From positions 1 through 64,000 of the forward strand of contig DATJPE010000075.1 in assembly GCA_035506535.1 (NCBI GenBank): DNA of 64,000 bases. The letters run 5' to 3'. This stretch comes from Actinomycetes bacterium. Lineage in GTDB: Bacteria; Actinomycetota; Actinomycetes; DATJPE01. Both the position numbers and the translations under genes were made by a program. This document shows, one piece after another, positions 1-7,033 of the stretch (positions are counted from its first letter, which is position 1; every line of letters starts with the position of its first letter). The notes below the pieces were generated by a model. That model saw only the letters and a list, made by a program, of their open reading frames with translations. It was not told where the DNA came from and did not search any database.

Positions 1-54
1 CATTTGTGCAGTTCTGCGGGGACCATCGGCCGGACAAATGGGACTTCTGCAGAA
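1..54. repeat. Palindromic repeat, copy 1 (cut by window edge)
   Basis: This is the right-hand part of an inverted repeat whose complete copy lies at 917-981. Bases 34-54 are identical to 961-981, and bases 3-18 are identical to 931-946. The left arm (expected to read CTGCAGAAGTCCC) lies before the window start. Both copies have the same orientation and together bracket the DUF559-type gene at 124-915. The function is not known. It could be a terminator-like hairpin, a REP-like element or an end of a mobile unit. Confidence 0.75.
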
Positions 55-123
55 CGACGGGGAGTTGGGATCGGCTTCGACGGAGGAACGCGCTCAGGGC
101 CGGGTCAGGGCCGGTGAACGCGG

Positions 124-915
124 TCAGGACCGGGGGCGAGCGGCATACGCGGCGCGCAGGACGCTCACGACGTACGCCGGGTCGAACACGACCTGAGCCC
201 AGGTGAAACGCACCACCAGCCACCCGTCGACAGCCAGCGCGGTGTAGCGGCGCACGTCGGCGGCGAGCCCGGTGGGCGTCCGGTGCGTCGCCCCCTCCGT
301 CTCGACGACGATCTTGCGCCGGACGTCGGCGAAGTCGGCCCGCAATCGGACGCCCGCCGCCTCGATGAGGACCTGTGGGACCAGATCGCCGAAGCCGAAC
401 AGGATGTGCAGTCCTCGCTGCATGGACTCGAGCGGGGACTCCGAGCGCCGGTCGACGTGCTCGGCGACCTGCCGGGCGGCCGGGGATCCGGGGCCGCGCA
501 TCCTGCTCGCCCGCCGTCTGAGGGCCGACCGCGTGGTCAACCCGCGGCGAACCGCGGCGTCGGCCACCACCAGGGCTTCCCGGAAGGGCAGGTACCTGGC
601 GCAGTCCAGGACGGTGCGCGTCGGAGCCGTCACGAAGGCCGTGGACCCGGGCGGAGGGTCGGCCATCCGGCGGACCTCCGACGGTTTGAGGTCGGCCCAC
701 CAGATGTGGACGTCGGGTCCGACGCTCGGTCGACAGGCACGGGGCACCGTCAGGTGTCGCTCGTCGGGACGGCGTACCAGCGGCAGGTCGTCGTACTCGG
801 CCGCCGACGTGTGGGACAGCACCGCGTACGCGTACACCCTCGCGAGGCTGCGCCGATGGACCCACCCGGCGGTGGGCCGGTGCAGCAGTTGTGGACGCCT
901 CCGTCGGTTGTCCAC
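124..915 (-). CDS. DUF559 / AbiEi-like endonuclease-domain protein
   Basis: The 263-residue protein has the layout of the actinobacterial type IV toxin-antitoxin AbiEi-like/DUF559 family. An N-terminal part contains the segment YAVLSHTSAAEYDDLPLV (typical Vlsh.sAA..hgl) and a TRTVLDCARYLPFREALVVAD stretch split here by family variation. The C-terminal third resembles a Vsr/PD-(D/E)xK fold: a hydrophobic patch, RLRADFADVRRKIVVETEG (D and E as candidate catalytic acids), then a conserved W..vrftw..v. The GTG start at 913-915 lies one base from a hairpin arm. The usual N-terminal winged-helix portion of the family appears to be missing, so the gene may be truncated at its 5' end. Whether it cuts DNA is unknown. 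It stands alone and is divergent from crtB. Confidence 0.6.
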   Translation of the reverse strand: MDNRRRRPQLLHRPTAGWVHRRSLARVYAYAVLSHTSAAEYDDLPLVRRPDERHLTVPRACRPSVGPDVHIWWADLKPSEVRRMADPPPGSTAFVTAPTRTVLDCARYLPFREALVVADAAVRRGLTTRSALRRRASRMRGPGSPAARQVAEHVDRRSESPLESMQRGLHILFGFGDLVPQVLIEAAGVRLRADFADVRRKIVVETEGATHRTPTGLAADVRRYTALAVDGWLVVRFTWAQVVFDPAYVVSVLRAAYAARPRS

Positions 916-916
916 A

Positions 917-981
917 CTGCAGAAGTCCCTTTTGTGCAGTTCTGCGAGCCAGGAAATCGGACAAATGGGACTTCTGCAGAA
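917..981. repeat. Palindromic repeat, copy 2 (complete)
   Basis: The left arm 917-935 (CTGCAGAAGTCCCTTTTGT) and right arm 961-979 (ACAAATGGGACTTCTGCAG) are reverse complements with one mismatch over 19 bases. They enclose a 25-base loop holding a second small palindrome, GCAGTTCTGC. A partial copy sits at 1-54. Further on, 991-1004 and 1011-1024 are a short direct repeat (GGCGGGGTGCGGCC), apparently unrelated. No coding function is seen in 982-1134. Confidence 0.8.
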
Positions 982-1134
982 GACCTGGTCGGCGGGGTGC
1001 GGCCGTGGCCGGCGGGGTGCGGCCCCGGGGGCCTACGGTGCGGCCCGGCACTCCGCCGGCGCCAACTGACCACCAGGCTGACCGGGGCCAGGCTCCGCCT
1101 GCGGGGCGGGCCGCCGGTCCGTACGGTGGGGGCC

Positions 1135-2085
1135 GTGAGCGGGCGCGACCTGGATGCGGCCGGCATCACCGATGCCGGCCTGCGGGCGGCCTACGAGGAG
1201 TGCCGGAGGCTGAACGCCCGGCACGGCAAGACGTACTACCTGGCGACGCTGCTGCTGCCGCGGGAGAAGCGGCCGTACGTCCACGCGCTGTACGGCTTCG
1301 CCCGCTACGCCGACGAGATCGTCGACGCCCCCGAGACCGGCCAGGACCCGGCGGCCCGGCTGGACGAGCTGACCAAGGCGTTCCACGAGGCGGTCGGGTC
1401 CCCCAGGGTGAACGAGCACCCGGTGCTGCGCGCCGTCGTCGACACCATCCGGCGCTGGGACATCGACGTGTCCCACGTCGAGGACTTCCTGGCGTCCATG
1501 GCCATGGACCTCACCGTCGGCGAGTACCAGACCTACGACGACCTGATGGGCTACGTGCACGGCTCGGCCTCGGTCATCGGCGAGCAGATGGTGCCGATCC
1601 TCGAGCCGCTCGACGCCGCCCGCGCCGCCCCCTACGCGCGCGACCTCGGCACCGCCTTCCAGCTCGCCAACTTCATCCGCGACGTCGGCGAGGACCTCGA
1701 CCGCGGCCGCGTCTATCTCCCGCTGGAGGACCTGGCCCGCTTCGGCCTCAATCGGGCCGACCTCGAGCAGCGGGTCGTGGACGAGCGGGTGCGGGACCTG
1801 CTGCGGTTCGAGATCGCGCGGGTACGCCGGCTCGCCCTCGCCGCCGATCCCGGCATCGCGCTGCTGCACCCCACCAGCCGGCCGTGCATCGAGGCGGCGC
1901 GGGTGCTCTACTGCGGCATCGTCGACGAGGTCGAGCGCATCGACTTCCAGGTCTTCGACCGGCGGGCGTCCGTGCCGCTACGGCGACGGCTGGCCGTCGC
2001 CGGCCGGGCGTACGTCCGCGGGCGCGCGGCGCGCCGATCGACGCCCCCAGAACACCCACCACGCCAGCGTCTGCAGGATGAGTGA
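1135..2085 (+). CDS. crtB: Phytoene synthase
   Basis: The enzyme condenses two geranylgeranyl diphosphates into phytoene, the first committed step of C40 carotenoids. The 316-residue product carries both Asp-rich Mg-diphosphate motifs, YADEIVD near residue 63 and RDVGEDLDRGR near residue 182, plus the Y-A-x-x-L-G-T-A-F-Q-L-x-N signature. The GTG at 1135 follows a G-rich ribosome site (GGTGGGGG); GTG 1126 is an alternative. A 9-bp perfect hairpin (1159-1179) lies just inside the gene. The last 108 bases run antisense to the 3' end of crtYd. The prenyl synthase and phytoene desaturase are not in this window. Confidence 0.93.
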   Translation: MSGRDLDAAGITDAGLRAAYEECRRLNARHGKTYYLATLLLPREKRPYVHALYGFARYADEIVDAPETGQDPAARLDELTKAFHEAVGSPRVNEHPVLRAVVDTIRRWDIDVSHVEDFLASMAMDLTVGEYQTYDDLMGYVHGSASVIGEQMVPILEPLDAARAAPYARDLGTAFQLANFIRDVGEDLDRGRVYLPLEDLARFGLNRADLEQRVVDERVRDLLRFEIARVRRLALAADPGIALLHPTSRPCIEAARVLYCGIVDEVERIDFQVFDRRASVPLRRRLAVAGRAYVRGRAARRSTPPEHPPRQRLQDE

Positions 2086-2325
2086 GAACCCGAAGCCCAG
2101 GTCCTCGACCGGTGCCCAGGCGACGCGCAGCCCGGTGATCGTGGCGGCGTCGTAGCGCACGATGCGTGTCCCCGCGAGCACCCCGTTCGTGACCAGTTGT
2201 CCGGCGAGGACGATCGCGTAGGACACCCAGAACACGCGACGGCGCACGAGGCGGGTGCGCAGCAGCACGAGGTCCAGAACGAGCGCGAAGCCCACCGCGG
2301 TGAGCGACAAGGCGGTGTAGGTCAT
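1978..2325 (-). CDS. crtYd: Lycopene cyclase subunit (CrtYd type)
   Basis: This 115-residue membrane protein has three predicted membrane segments and the cyclase signature PVEDL (WAPVEDLGFG). It is the second half of an actinobacterial heterodimeric lycopene cyclase; with CrtYc it forms the ring ends of lycopene. The start ATG (2323-2325) overlaps the stop of crtYc, so the two are translationally coupled. The 3' end overlaps crtB tail to tail by 108 bases. Whether the ring is beta or epsilon cannot be read from the sequence. Confidence 0.87.
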   Translation of the reverse strand: MTYTALSLTAVGFALVLDLVLLRTRLVRRRVFWVSYAIVLAGQLVTNGVLAGTRIVRYDAATITGLRVAWAPVEDLGFGFSLILQTLAWWVFWGRRSARRAPADVRPAGDGQPSP

Positions 2326-2666
2326 CGCGGCCGCCCGTCGTCCTCGTCGCCGACCGGCCAGCCCCGGACCTTGCGCACCGCCTCCAGCGTGAGCAGCGCC
2401 GCGACCGGTACGACGACGAAGAAGGCGAGCTCCTCCACCGGGACGTGGCCCGGCAACCGGACCCCGAGCACCCGACGCGGGTCGAAGCTCCACTGGCCGT
2501 GCGCGATCGCGTAGACGTCCCAGGCATAGAACACGGCCACCACGGGCAGCAGGGTCAGCGCCAGCCGGCGCGGGCGGCGCCACACCCGCACGCCGAGCAG
2601 CACCTCCAGCCAGCCGGAGCCGACGAGGACGAGCGCGAGCACCGCGAGGTAGGCCAGATGGCTCAC
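2322..2666 (-). CDS. crtYc: Lycopene cyclase subunit (CrtYc type)
   Basis: The 114-residue protein has three hydrophobic segments and the cyclase motif PVEEL in GHVPVEELAFF. It is the first half of the heterodimeric lycopene cyclase. The GTG start (2664-2666) overlaps the stop codon of the Rv2175c-type gene upstream, and its own stop overlaps the start of crtYd. The three genes therefore form one minus-strand transcription unit. A coupling between a kinase-linked DNA-binding protein and carotenoid cyclase is suggested by position only. Confidence 0.87.
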   Translation of the reverse strand: MSHLAYLAVLALVLVGSGWLEVLLGVRVWRRPRRLALTLLPVVAVFYAWDVYAIAHGQWSFDPRRVLGVRLPGHVPVEELAFFVVVPVAALLTLEAVRKVRGWPVGDEDDGRPR

Positions 2667-3013
2667 CAGGCGAGCGACTGCGCGCGGCGACGTACCTCCT
2701 TGCCGCGGTTCGCGCGCAGCGCCTCGATGGGGGTCCCCGGCAGGGAGTCGTCAGGGGTGAACGCCCAGCGCAGCGCGTCGTCGTCGGAGAACCCGGCGTC
2801 GTGGAGCACGGTGAGCAGCCCCGGCAGGCCCTTGAGGACGTGGCCGTCCTGGACGAAGGCGGCGGGCACGGCGAGGACCCCGTCGACCCGGAAGGCGAGC
2901 AGCGCCCGGTCGCGGATCGCCTGACGCACCCGGATGACGTCGGTGCCGAGCGCCTCGGCCGCGTCGGGGAGGGTGAGCCAGCTCGGGACCAGCGCGGTCG
3001 GCGCTTCGCTCAT
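2663..3013 (-). CDS. Rv2175c-type DNA-binding protein
   Basis: This 116-residue protein has an N-terminal winged helix-turn-helix (WLTLPDAAEALGTDVIRVRQ) and the C-terminal segment found in M. tuberculosis Rv2175c, a DNA-binding substrate of the kinase PknL. ATG 3011-3013 is preferred to upstream starts because it gives the short family N-terminus (MSEAPTALVPSWLTL). It is divergent from the PASTA kinase gene 70 bases away, the same pairing as Rv2175c/pknL. Phosphorylation by that kinase is an inference from family and position. Confidence 0.85.
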   Translation of the reverse strand: MSEAPTALVPSWLTLPDAAEALGTDVIRVRQAIRDRALLAFRVDGVLAVPAAFVQDGHVLKGLPGLLTVLHDAGFSDDDALRWAFTPDDSLPGTPIEALRANRGKEVRRRAQSLAW

Positions 3014-3083
3014 GGGACCAGCCTGCCAGACCCCTGCTCGCACCTCCGGGCTCATCCGTCACAGCGCACGTACAGTGGTGCGA

Positions 3084-5030
3084 GTGACGACGCGCGTGTC
3101 CGACCCGGTCGTCGGGCGGGTGCTCGACGGCCGCTACCGGGTCGACGAGCTGATCGCGCGCGGGGGCATGGCGACGGTCTACCGCGGCGTCGACGTACGT
3201 CTCGACCGCCCGGTGGCCATCAAGGTCATGCACGGCCACTACGCCGAGGACGCTGACTTCGTGGCCCGCTTCGGCCGGGAGGCGCGGGCCGCGGCGCGGC
3301 TCAACGACCCCGGCGTGGTCGCGGTCTACGACCAGGGCGAGGATGCCGGCTGCGTCTTCCTGGTCATGGAGTACGTCCCCGGGGAGACGCTGCGCGACCT
3401 GCTGAACCGGCAGGGGCGACTCTCGGCCGCCGAGGCGCTGGAGACCATCGACCCGGTCCTCGCCGCGCTGGCGTCGGCCCACGCCGCGGGCATCGTGCAC
3501 CGCGACGTCAAGCCGGAGAACGTGCTGCTGGCCGACGACGGCCGCGTGCGGGTCGTGGACTTCGGCCTGGCCCGCGCGTTCGCCTCCGCCGCGGGCGCCG
3601 GGGCGACGACCCGCACCCAGGGGGTGATCCTCGGCACCATGGCCTACCTGTCTCCCGAGCAGGCCAAGGGCCAGCCGGGAGACGCGCGCTCGGACGTCTA
3701 CGCCGTCGGGGTCATGCTCTACGAGCTGCTGACCGGGACGACGCCGTTCACCGGCGACTCCCCGCTCAGCGTCGCCTTCCAGCACGTCAACGAGGACGTG
3801 CCGCCTCCCTCGCGCGCGCTGCCCGGCATCCACCCGGCCGTCGACGCCCTGGTGGCCCGGGCGACCCGGCGCGACCCCGACGAGCGGCCCGCCGACGCGG
3901 GCCGGCTCCTGCAGGCGGTCCGCGAGGTGCGCCGCGCGATTCCCGCCGACGCCCTCGGCCCGGCCGCGGACCCGCAGCGGATGCCCACGATCGCGCTCGC
4001 CACTCCCGTGACCCGACCCACCGCGGCCGAGCCGGTCGTGGCGCTCCCGGACACGACCGCCTCCTCCGGCCCGGCCACGCCGCGCAAGGGTCCCGGCGCC
4101 GTCGGCGGTCCGCCGCAGCTGCCCACCGGGGCCCGGCGCCGCCGGCGCTGGTGGCTGGTCCCCCTGGTCCTCCTCCTGCTTCTCGCCCTCGCCTCCGGCG
4201 CCGGGTACGGCACCTGGTGGATGACCAACGGGCAGTGGGTACGCACGCCGTCGGTGCTCGCCCTCTCCCAGGCGCGCGCCACCGCGAAGCTGACCGCCGC
4301 CGGGCTACGGGTGCGCACCGCGGCCCCGCAGTTCAGCGAGACCGTGCCGGCCGGACAGGTGAAGTCGACCGACCCGCCACCGGGCGCTCGCATGCACCGC
4401 CACGCCACCGTGACCCTCGTGCTGTCGAAAGGACCCGAGCGCTACGCCGTGCCCGACGTGACCCTCCTGACAGTGCCGGCGGCGCAGGCCGCTCTCGGCA
4501 AGGCACACCTTGCCCTCGGGGAGCAGACCCGCGCCTACTCCGACACGGTCGCCAAGGGCCTGATCATCCGCGCCAGCCTCGGCCCGACGGATCCCCCGGT
4601 GGCCCGCAACACGGCCGTCGACGTCGTCGTCAGCCGCGGGCCCAAGCCGGTCCCGGTCCCCGACCTGACCGGGACCAACGTCACGGCCGCGACCGCGCAG
4701 CTCGCCCAGCTCGGGCTGCAGGCGAGCACCACCAGCGCCTACAGCTCCACCGTGCCGCAGGGCGACGTCATCAGCCAGTCCCCCGACCACGGGACGCTCG
4801 CCAAGGGCCGGACCGTCGCGCTCGTCGTGTCGAAGGGTCCGCAGCTGTTCGCCGTGCCCAACGTCACCGGCAAGAGCTACGAGGACGCGGCCCAGATCCT
4901 CACCCAGGCCGGATTCCAGGTACGCCGCTACAACATCCTCGGCGGCTTCTTCGACACCGTCCGCCGCGAGAGCCCGGGGGCGGGCAGCATGCAGCCCAAG
5001 GGGACCGTGATCACCCTCACCATCGTCTGA
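3084..5030 (+). CDS. PASTA-domain Ser/Thr protein kinase
   Basis: This is a membrane-spanning Hanks-type kinase of 648 residues. The kinase domain spans about residues 15-280: glycine loop GRYRVDELIARGGMATVY, VAIK lysine at 47, HRD at 139-141, DFG at 159-161. A Pro/Ala linker follows, then one membrane helix at about 356-378 (after RRRRWW), and four PASTA repeats to the C-terminus, expected outside the cell to bind peptidoglycan fragments. GTG 3084 was chosen; in-frame GTGs at 3075 and 3078 are alternatives. Position next to Rv2175c matches M. tuberculosis PknL, but PknL lacks PASTA repeats, so the domain layout is PknB-like. Confidence 0.92.
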   Translation: MTTRVSDPVVGRVLDGRYRVDELIARGGMATVYRGVDVRLDRPVAIKVMHGHYAEDADFVARFGREARAAARLNDPGVVAVYDQGEDAGCVFLVMEYVPGETLRDLLNRQGRLSAAEALETIDPVLAALASAHAAGIVHRDVKPENVLLADDGRVRVVDFGLARAFASAAGAGATTRTQGVILGTMAYLSPEQAKGQPGDARSDVYAVGVMLYELLTGTTPFTGDSPLSVAFQHVNEDVPPPSRALPGIHPAVDALVARATRRDPDERPADAGRLLQAVREVRRAIPADALGPAADPQRMPTIALATPVTRPTAAEPVVALPDTTASSGPATPRKGPGAVGGPPQLPTGARRRRRWWLVPLVLLLLLALASGAGYGTWWMTNGQWVRTPSVLALSQARATAKLTAAGLRVRTAAPQFSETVPAGQVKSTDPPPGARMHRHATVTLVLSKGPERYAVPDVTLLTVPAAQAALGKAHLALGEQTRAYSDTVAKGLIIRASLGPTDPPVARNTAVDVVVSRGPKPVPVPDLTGTNVTAATAQLAQLGLQASTTSAYSSTVPQGDVISQSPDHGTLAKGRTVALVVSKGPQLFAVPNVTGKSYEDAAQILTQAGFQVRRYNILGGFFDTVRRESPGAGSMQPKGTVITLTIV

Positions 5031-5044
5031 TCCCGCCCGGCTGG

Positions 5045-5050
5045 TAGGGT
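5045..5050 (+). promoter_or_regulatory. Putative -10 element for the aroF leader transcript
   Basis: TAGGGT stands 7 bases before the GTG that opens the leader peptide, so transcription could begin at or next to the GTG and give a leaderless mRNA for the leader peptide. No good -35 hexamer is visible at the expected distance (about 5022-5027, ATCGTC), so confidence is limited. Confidence 0.4.
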
Positions 5051-5057
5051 CTGTGCT

Positions 5058-5117
5058 GTGCGTCGTTCGTGGTTCTTCGGCTACTACCGCCCGGGGCTCC
5101 CCCGCCGGTCGGCCTGA
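5058..5117 (+). CDS. Aromatic amino acid leader peptide (attenuator)
   Basis: This 19-codon ORF encodes VRRSWFFGYYRPGLPRRSA. It places one Trp (5070-5072), two Phe (5073-5078) and two Tyr (5082-5087) codons within 18 bases, all three end products of the shikimate/chorismate pathway. It directly precedes a terminator hairpin and the DAHP synthase gene aroF, the first enzyme of that pathway. Its 3' half supplies the antiterminator strand (5090-5099). A ribosome slowed at the aromatic codons would leave that strand free. Regulatory behaviour is inferred from this architecture. Confidence 0.82.
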   Translation: MRRSWFFGYYRPGLPRRSA

Positions 5118-5148
5118 CACGCCGCGCACCGACCGCCAGAGCCCCGGG
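5090..5148 (+). promoter_or_regulatory. Predicted antiterminator of aroF
   Basis: CCCGGGGCTC at 5090-5099 is identical to the 3' arm of the terminator (5153-5162) and can pair fully with its 5' arm GAGCCCCGGG (5139-5148). Inside this helix, CGGTCGG (5106-5112) pairs with CCGACCG (5129-5135), so the antiterminator is a two-tier hairpin. It is mutually exclusive with the terminator at 5138-5163. Translation through to the stop codon at 5115-5117 would disrupt the antiterminator and allow termination. Confidence 0.75.
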
Positions 5149-5170
5149 AACCCCCGGGGCTCTTTCGTTT
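5138..5170 (+). terminator. Intrinsic terminator (attenuator) before aroF
   Basis: There is an 11-bp perfect stem, AGAGCCCCGGG (5138-5148) with CCCGGGGCTCT (5153-5163), a 4-base AACC loop and the tail TTCGTTT. It lies between the leader peptide and the aroF ribosome site (5180-5189), the position expected of a transcription attenuator. Confidence 0.85.
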
Positions 5171-5190
5171 GCCAGAGCAGGAGCGAGGAC

Positions 5191-6246
5191 ATGGTCGTGG
5201 TGATGGCCGCCGAGGCCACGGACGAGGACGTCGAGGCCCTCGTCACCGTCGTGGCGGACGCGGGCGGGCAGGCCTTCGTCAGCCGCGGGGTGACCCGCAC
5301 GGTCGTCGGGCTCGTGGGAGACGTGGACCTGTTCGCCTCGCTCGACCTGCGCGCGATGCACGGCGTCGCCGACGTGATGCGGATCTCCTCGCCGTACAAG
5401 CTCGTCTCGCGCGAGCACCATCCGGCGATGACGACGGTGTACGTCGGGCCGGCGGAGGGTCGCGTCCCGATCGGGCCGGACACCTTCACCCTCATCGCCG
5501 GGCCGTGCGCCGTGGAGTCCGCGGACCAGACCCTGGAGTCGGCGCGGATGGCCGCCGCCGCCGGCGCCGCGCTGCTGCGCGGCGGCGCGTACAAGCCCCG
5601 TACCTCGCCGTACGCCTTCCAGGGCCTCGGCGAGGCGGGGCTGCGGATCCTGGCCGACGTCCGCGCGGAGACCGGGCTGCCGGTGGTGACCGAGGTCGTC
5701 GACGCCCACGACGTCGAGCTCGTGGCGACGTACGCGGACATGCTGCAGGTCGGGACCCGAAACATGCAGAACTTCGGGCTCCTGCAGGCGGTCGGGTCGG
5801 TGGGCAAGCCGGTGCTGCTCAAGCGTGGGATGAGCGCGACGGTCGAGGAGTGGCTGATGGCGGCGGAGTACGTCGCGCAGCGCGGCAACCTCGACATCGT
5901 GTTGTGCGAGCGCGGGATCCGTACCTTCGAGACCGCCACGCGCAACACCCTGGACATCGCCGCGGTGGCCGTCTCGCACGGCCTCTCGCACCTGCCGGTG
6001 ATCGTCGACCCGTCGCACAGCGGCGGGCGGCGCGACCTGGTCGTCCCGCTGTCCCGCGCCGCGATCGCAGTCGGCGCGGACGGCCTCATCGTCGACGTGC
6101 ACCCCGAGCCGGAGACCGCCCGCTGCGACGGCGCGCAGGCCCTCGTCGACGGCGACCTGCGGGCGCTGGCCGCCGCGGTGCGCCAGCTGCCGCCGCTGCT
6201 GGGACGCCGGCCGGCGCTCGACGCCGTCCGGGTGGCCGTCGGGTGA
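5191..6246 (+). CDS. aroF: DAHP synthase, class I-beta with ferredoxin-like domain
   Basis: The enzyme joins phosphoenolpyruvate and erythrose 4-phosphate to 3-deoxy-D-arabino-heptulosonate 7-phosphate, the entry step to aromatic amino acids. It has 351 residues. An N-terminal ferredoxin-like regulatory domain covers about residues 1-75, as in the Thermotoga-type enzymes inhibited by Tyr/Phe. The catalytic TIM barrel follows, with LIAGPCAVES, RGGAYKPRTSPY, GTRNMQNF, LLKRG and the metal-site PSHSGG. ATG 5191 follows a GAGCGAGG ribosome site. It is controlled by the attenuator just upstream. A second, unrelated DAHP synthase (type II) lies at 9087-10421. Confidence 0.94.
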   Translation: MVVVMAAEATDEDVEALVTVVADAGGQAFVSRGVTRTVVGLVGDVDLFASLDLRAMHGVADVMRISSPYKLVSREHHPAMTTVYVGPAEGRVPIGPDTFTLIAGPCAVESADQTLESARMAAAAGAALLRGGAYKPRTSPYAFQGLGEAGLRILADVRAETGLPVVTEVVDAHDVELVATYADMLQVGTRNMQNFGLLQAVGSVGKPVLLKRGMSATVEEWLMAAEYVAQRGNLDIVLCERGIRTFETATRNTLDIAAVAVSHGLSHLPVIVDPSHSGGRRDLVVPLSRAAIAVGADGLIVDVHPEPETARCDGAQALVDGDLRALAAAVRQLPPLLGRRPALDAVRVAVG

Positions 6247-6284
6247 GGACCGAACGGCGGACGCGGGAGCCCCTCGAGAGCCGA

Positions 6285-6303
6285 TAAGGTGAGGCTTGCC
6301 TGG
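6285..6303 (+). promoter_or_regulatory. IdeR/DmdR-like iron box
   Basis: TAAGGTGAGGCTTGCCTGG matches 13 of 19 positions of the actinobacterial iron-box consensus TTAGGTTAGGCTAACCTAA, including the AGG..AGGCT..CCT core. It lies 17 bases before the bfd start. Its first six bases, TAAGGT, also look like a -10 element, so a bound Fe-regulator would block the promoter. The function is inferred from sequence similarity and context (iron storage genes downstream). Confidence 0.65.
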
Positions 6304-6319
6304 CTGGGAGGGGCTACCC

Positions 6320-6523
6320 GTGTACGTCTGCATGTGCCGCGCCGTCACCGTCGCGCAGGTCGCGGCGTCGGTCGCCGACGGCGCGCGTGACGTCCAGGCG
6401 GTCGGCGCCCGTACCGGCGCGGGAACCGGCTGCGGCGGCTGCCGCGACCACATCGAGCAGGTCATCCGGCGCGAGTGCGGCGAGGTCCGCCCGCGCCTGG
6501 CCCCGCAGGCGCTGGCGGGCTGA
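6320..6523 (+). CDS. bfd: Bacterioferritin-associated ferredoxin
   Basis: The 67-residue protein has the four-cysteine Bfd pattern: CMC at residues 4-6, then CGGC at about 44-47, the ligands of a [2Fe-2S] cluster. Bfd passes electrons to bacterioferritin to release stored iron. GTG 6320 is chosen because GGAGGGG lies 7 bases upstream (6307-6313) and it gives the family N-terminus VYVCMC. It is followed 16 bases later by bfr, its partner, and preceded by an iron box. Confidence 0.9.
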   Translation: MYVCMCRAVTVAQVAASVADGARDVQAVGARTGAGTGCGGCRDHIEQVIRRECGEVRPRLAPQALAG

Positions 6524-6539
6524 CGCTAGGCTCGCGCGC

Positions 6540-7019
6540 ATGCAGGGAGACGCGCGCGTCCTGGAGTTCCTCAACGACCAGCTGACCGGTGAGCTGACCG
6601 CGATCAACCAGTACTTCCTGCACGCGAGGATGCAGGAGAGCTGGGGCCTGGTGAAGCTCGCCGCGCACACCAGGGCCGAGTCCATCGAGGAGATGCACCA
6701 CGCCGAGGTCCTCACCGACCGGATCCTGTTCCTCGAGGGGCTGCCGAACTTCCAGCGCCTGTTCTCGCTGCGGGTGGGCCAGACCCTGCAGGAGCAGTTC
6801 GAGTCCGACCTGGCGGTCGAGGTGGACGCGGTGGACCGGCTGCGCTCCGGCATCGAGTACATGCGCTCCATCGGCGACGTGACCTCCGCCCGCCTCTTCG
6901 AGGAGATCCTCGCCAACGAGGAGGAGCACATCGACTACCTGCAGACCCAGCTGGAGCTGCTGGCCCGACTCGGCGAGCCGCTGTTCGTGGCCCAGCTGAT
7001 CGAGCAGCCCTCCTCCTGA
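6540..7019 (+). CDS. bfr: Bacterioferritin
   Basis: This is a 159-residue haem-containing ferritin that stores iron in a 24-mer shell. All ferroxidase ligands fall on the E. coli numbering: Glu18, Glu51, His54, Glu94, Glu127 and His130. The haem-ligand Met52 is also present (IEEMHHAE). ATG 6540 starts 16 bases after bfd, so the two form a bfd-bfr operon under the iron box at 6285. It converges on ogt, with 14 bases between the stop codons. Confidence 0.95.
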   Translation: MQGDARVLEFLNDQLTGELTAINQYFLHARMQESWGLVKLAAHTRAESIEEMHHAEVLTDRILFLEGLPNFQRLFSLRVGQTLQEQFESDLAVEVDAVDRLRSGIEYMRSIGDVTSARLFEEILANEEEHIDYLQTQLELLARLGEPLFVAQLIEQPSS

Positions 7020-7033
7020 CGCCGCTGGCTCGG

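Noticed and set aside
991-1024. Tandem GGCGGGGTGCGGCC repeat
   Set aside because: Two short copies only, in GC-rich DNA, with no further copies seen. Probably slippage.
283-1134. Upstream extension of the crtB frame
   Set aside because: It runs opposite the DUF559 gene and through the palindrome, has no phytoene synthase similarity, and GTG 1135 gives the normal family length.
1159-1179. 9-bp perfect hairpin GCCGGCATC/GATGCCGGC
   Set aside because: It is inside the crtB coding region (residues about 9-15) and explained by codons. A regulatory role has no support.
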